This document shows positions 11,117-14,174 of a DNA stretch of 14,174 nt, in pieces. The DNA is from Candidatus Zixiibacteriota bacterium (GTDB taxonomy: Bacteria; Zixibacteria; MSB-5A5; SM1-73). Where the stretch lies: assembly GCA_023127875.1 (NCBI GenBank), contig JAGMFA010000040.1:1-14174 (forward strand), given 5' to 3'. Made by a program: the position numbers and the translations under genes. Each line of letters opens with the position of its first letter. The stretch's first letter is position 1. Under the pieces are notes generated by a model. That model was not told where the DNA came from and ran no database searches. It worked only from the letters and a program-made list of their open reading frames with translations.

Positions 11117-14041
11117 ATGGAGAGCCCGGATAAAAGAATCGATCTTGTTTTGTCTCTGGCGGCCGAAAGGGATTTTGTGTCCGCTCAGGTGGAGTTAGAG
11201 AGGCTGAGGAAAGGGAATGACACCTCCTCCGCCTATCCAGGGGAATTGTATTACCTGGAGGGTCTGATCTTCTTTGGGCAAGCCCGCTACGGCGAAGCTT
11301 TGAAAAAGGCTCAATCAGCTTACCAGCTTTTAAAGCATACTCTAAAAAACAGAAGAATTGCTCAGGTGCACCTGCTTATGGGCAATATCCTTATTGCCAC
11401 CGGCGAATTGAAAAGAGCCGAAATTGAAATACAAGATGCGAAAGCTTCCTTCCGTCGGGCAGGAGATGAAAAGGGAATAGCAGATGCTTATAATAAGCTG
11501 GCTCAGATATTCTTCATCCAAGCCGAGTTTGATCGTTCCATCGAATGTTTAAATCAAGCCACCGAACACGCCAAGAAGATCAAGGAAGGGCAGCTCATGA
11601 TTGCCCGCCTCTCCGGTAATCTGAGCAGAATCTACCTGCTTATGGGAGAATGGACCAAAGCCCAAAGACATTTGCATGAGAGCATCAGACAAAACGAACT
11701 GATAAAAAATGAAATCAGCAACTGTAGAAATCTTCTCTCGCTGGGTTATGCAGCTTGTCAGCAAAGGAAGTTCAAAGAGGCAGAGGGATTTTATGAAAAA
11801 GCTTTGAACATTATCCAAAAGAAATATCTGGAAAGGGAGTTGGCTATTTACCACGAATATCGCGGTGAATTAGCTTTTGAGCAGAAAGAATATGATCAAT
11901 CTTACCGAAACGTCTCTCAGGCCATTCAGATAGGGGAAAAGATTGCTCCCCAAAGCAGTCTGGTCTGTCAATCTTACCGCATTCTGGCACAACTTCAACT
12001 TGCCACTCAAAGGCTGAACTTAGCAGAAAGTTCATGTCAGAAAGCCGTGGAGCTTTCCAAGCATCTAAATGAGAAAGCAGAGGAAGGGATCGTTTATCGG
12101 GTGTGGGGACAAATCCTTGCGCAGAAAAATAATAAAAAGCTGGCTAAAGAGAATTTCAAGCTAAGTATGACTTGTCTGGAGAAGATCGGATGCAAATTTG
12201 AGTTAGCCAAAACTTATCTTTGTGCCGGGGAGGAGACAGTATTTGATCCCAAAGAGAGACTGGAGTATTTAAGTAAGGCCAAGCATCTATTCGGTGAGCT
12301 TTTCTCCGAAAAGTCTACCGGATTTGCTTATTATATGGGTTCAGTTCAGTTTGGTGAAGCTTTGGCGCTTTTTGAAATTCAGGATTACGATAACAGTATC
12401 GATAGCCTGAATGAAGCCGAGGCTCTTTTAGGGGAATTTAAAGCAGAGAAATCGCCGGTTGAAGAAGAAAAACGGCTTGAGATTTCGAAGTTCCGCTTAA
12501 AGGTGGAAAAGGTGGTGGCAGAAAAAAGCATCTCCTTTGACAATCGATACAATATTTTCAGACGATTTCTCTCTGAAATTGAATCCAACCAGGTCTCGGC
12601 GGAGCGCCCGGCAAATCAGGAGGAGGAAATCTGTCAAAACCTAAACCTTCTGGCAAAGAAGCTTCAGGCAGATCGGGGTTTTATTCTCCTCAAAAATGGT
12701 GAAGACCAGACCCTCTCTCCTAACTTTAGCTTCAATCTCTCATCAGAGGAGATAGAGCAGATACGCTCCACCTTATACCGTCTGAACGGAGAACTTACCT
12801 CATTGAGCAAACCAGTCTATTCCACTTCAGGTAAAACCAATCTCTTTTCTGGAAACAAACAAGAAGTATTGAGTCTACTTCTTGTTCCATTAAAAATAGG
12901 TGAAGAACTTAAGGGAGTGTTGTATCTGGACCGGAAGAAAAATGGTCCTTTCACCAAGCCGTTCCGAAGGGATGAACTTAATTTAACTGTCGCTTTTGCG
13001 GACATAATAGCTCTCAAACTGGCTGAGATAGAAAACAAAAAATTAGGGGAGGAAAATTTAAGATTAAAACAACAGTTGAAAGAAAAGAGTGCATTCTCCA
13101 ATATCATCACCCAGAACAGCCAGTTGCTGGAGATATTGTGGAAGCTTTCTCAGGTGAAGGATACCAACCTCTCTATACTTCTGGAAGGGGAGACTGGAAC
13201 CGGGAAGGATCAGATAGCCAAGGCTATTCATTATAACAGCAATCGAAAGAATAAGAATTTCGTGGTGGTAAACTGTGCCGCTTATCCTGAGACTTTGTTG
13301 GAAAATGAGCTTTTTGGTCACAAGAAAGGTGCATATACCGGAGCCTCGCAGGATAAGAAGGGACTTATAGAAGAGGCGGATGGGGGAACTTTGTATTTAG
13401 ACGAGATAGCCGAGATCAATCCTGCCACTCAAATCAAGCTTCTGAGGGTTCTGGAGGAAAAGGAACTCACCCGGCTGGGAGAGACCAGACCTAAAAAGGT
13501 TGACATTCGGGTCATCTCTGCCACCAGCCTGAACATAAAGGAACAAATAGAGAAAGGGCTTTTCCGCAAGGACTTATTCTTCCGCTTAAATACCATACAT
13601 GTCCAATTGCCCCCTTTAAGAGATCGCAAAGAAGATATCTCTCTTTTGGTAAATCACTTCATAAAAATTCATACCGCCAACGGAGGAAGCAAACTATCTC
13701 AACCTTCTCCGGCTATCATGGAGCTTCTGGCCAATTACGACTGGCCTGGAAATATAAGAGAGCTGGAGAATGAGGTAAAAAGGTTGGTGGCAATAAAAGA
13801 CGGCGAGTCGGTGGTGGCGGCAGATATGCTCACTGAAAAGTTTGGAATGAAAGAAGATCAAAGCTTCTCCGACCTCTCTTTGTATGAAAGGGTGGCGACT
13901 TGGGAAAGACAGTTTATCCTGAAGGCATTGATTGAGAGCAATTGGGTGAAGAAAGCTGCGGCTGCCTCATTGCGTATCCCGGAATCCTCTTTGAGATTTA
14001 AGATTAAACAGCTCAAGATAAAAATACCCACCCAAGCATAA
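11117..14041 (+). CDS. TPR-GAF-AAA+-Fis regulator (bacterial enhancer-binding protein type)
   Basis: 974-residue cytosolic regulator. Residues ~10-470 are a TPR-like helical array (repeated LxxGxIxxxxG...A patterns), a usual protein- or peptide-binding scaffold. Residues ~500-640 look like a GAF domain (LQADRGFILL...LLVPLKIGEELKGVLYLDR). A short coiled coil (~635-658) leads to the sigma-54 AAA+ domain: Walker A GETGTGKD 691-698, GAYTGA 738-743 (the sigma-54 contact loop, with Tyr for the usual Phe), Walker B GGTLYLDE 756-763, arginine-finger region FRKDLFFRLN 816-825, and sensor II WPGNIRELEN 876-885. A Fis-type helix-turn-helix ends the protein (~928-970). No receiver domain, so it is not a standard NtrC-type regulator; activity is probably set by the TPR and GAF parts. 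The ribosome binding site is weak, in contrast with the upstream small gene. No kinase or clear -24/-12 promoter was seen in the window. Confidence 0.93.
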   Translation: MESPDKRIDLVLSLAAERDFVSAQVELERLRKGNDTSSAYPGELYYLEGLIFFGQARYGEALKKAQSAYQLLKHTLKNRRIAQVHLLMGNILIATGELKRAEIEIQDAKASFRRAGDEKGIADAYNKLAQIFFIQAEFDRSIECLNQATEHAKKIKEGQLMIARLSGNLSRIYLLMGEWTKAQRHLHESIRQNELIKNEISNCRNLLSLGYAACQQRKFKEAEGFYEKALNIIQKKYLERELAIYHEYRGELAFEQKEYDQSYRNVSQAIQIGEKIAPQSSLVCQSYRILAQLQLATQRLNLAESSCQKAVELSKHLNEKAEEGIVYRVWGQILAQKNNKKLAKENFKLSMTCLEKIGCKFELAKTYLCAGEETVFDPKERLEYLSKAKHLFGELFSEKSTGFAYYMGSVQFGEALALFEIQDYDNSIDSLNEAEALLGEFKAEKSPVEEEKRLEISKFRLKVEKVVAEKSISFDNRYNIFRRFLSEIESNQVSAERPANQEEEICQNLNLLAKKLQADRGFILLKNGEDQTLSPNFSFNLSSEEIEQIRSTLYRLNGELTSLSKPVYSTSGKTNLFSGNKQEVLSLLLVPLKIGEELKGVLYLDRKKNGPFTKPFRRDELNLTVAFADIIALKLAEIENKKLGEENLRLKQQLKEKSAFSNIITQNSQLLEILWKLSQVKDTNLSILLEGETGTGKDQIAKAIHYNSNRKNKNFVVVNCAAYPETLLENELFGHKKGAYTGASQDKKGLIEEADGGTLYLDEIAEINPATQIKLLRVLEEKELTRLGETRPKKVDIRVISATSLNIKEQIEKGLFRKDLFFRLNTIHVQLPPLRDRKEDISLLVNHFIKIHTANGGSKLSQPSPAIMELLANYDWPGNIRELENEVKRLVAIKDGESVVAADMLTEKFGMKEDQSFSDLSLYERVATWERQFILKALIESNWVKKAAAASLRIPESSLRFKIKQLKIKIPTQA

Positions 14042-14059
14042 GCTTTAAATCGTCTGTTA

Positions 14060-14086
14060 ATGTCACCTTCAGGGGTGGCATTTTTT
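14060..14086 (+). terminator. Intrinsic terminator after the regulator gene
   Basis: ATGTCACC pairs with GGTGGCAT (one G-T pair) around TTCAGG, followed by a run of six T. It begins 18 bp after the stop codon. Confidence 0.8.
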
Positions 14087-14107
14087 GGCTCATTCTTAAG
14101 TCAACTA

Positions 14108-14164
14108 CCCCCGACTAAAAGTCCGCAGGATCTCAGTTGAGTCAAATGACCATGGGATCGGGGG
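14108..14164. repeat. Inverted repeat at the window edge
   Basis: CCCCCGA (14108-14114) complements TCGGGGG (14158-14164), and CAACT/AGTTG lie nearby (14102-14106 and 14135-14139). The element may continue past the window. Confidence 0.35.
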
Positions 14165-14174
14165 CTTGGAATCC

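Noticed and set aside
2555..14132. 12-bp match GTCCGCAGGATC at 2555-2566 and 14121-14132
   Set aside because: A shared 12-mer is expected by chance several times in a window this size, and flanks do not match.

Overview
The window looks like chromosomal DNA of an uncultivated Gram-negative bacterium. The best phylum guess is Candidatus Zixibacteria or another FCB-group lineage. That guess rests on a secreted S8 protease ending in two dockerin-type repeats (GDVNGD... ADVVYLINYLY), a signature common in that group, and on a TPR-GAF-AAA+-Fis regulator. It is inference from recognised protein style, not a search result. No rRNA, tRNA, CRISPR array, phage gene or intact transposase was seen.

Layout: (1) 31-1999, minus strand: a broken methyltransferase start, and upstream of it a secreted subtilisin-like protease with dockerin repeats. 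(2) 2000-2779: repeat-rich intergenic DNA. (3) 2780-4030, plus: histidyl-tRNA synthetase. (4) 4031-4886: about 850 bp packed with palindromes, including a duplicated copy of the 3' end of the next gene. (5) 4887-5855, minus: an exported double-PDZ protein with a coiled-coil tail and no protease domain. (6) 5856-6636: intergenic. (7) 6637-7947, minus: a response regulator with REC, GAF and PAS domains but no DNA-binding or kinase output. (8) 7948-8575: intergenic, with a second copy of a large palindromic repeat. (9) 8576-10200, plus: a membrane-anchored or exported SagB-type nitroreductase, then a FabG-like short-chain dehydrogenase. (10) 10201-10763: hairpins, a promoter candidate and a structured leader. 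(11) 10764-14041, plus: a small Sec-signal protein 26 bp ahead of a 974-aa TPR-GAF-AAA+-Fis regulator, closed by a good intrinsic terminator.

The genes do not form one pathway. Two themes stand out. First, a small exported protein with a very strong ribosome binding site lies directly upstream of a large cytosolic TPR regulator, behind a leader with a 16-nt inverted repeat. This invites a peptide-sensing or export-stress hypothesis, not proven here. Second, a family of modular, nested palindromic repeats fills the intergenic spaces, with hairpins apparently inserted inside the loops of other hairpins. Two copies share about 75 bp at roughly 96% identity.

All coordinates, motif positions and alignments were read by eye. 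Promoters are low-confidence matches.
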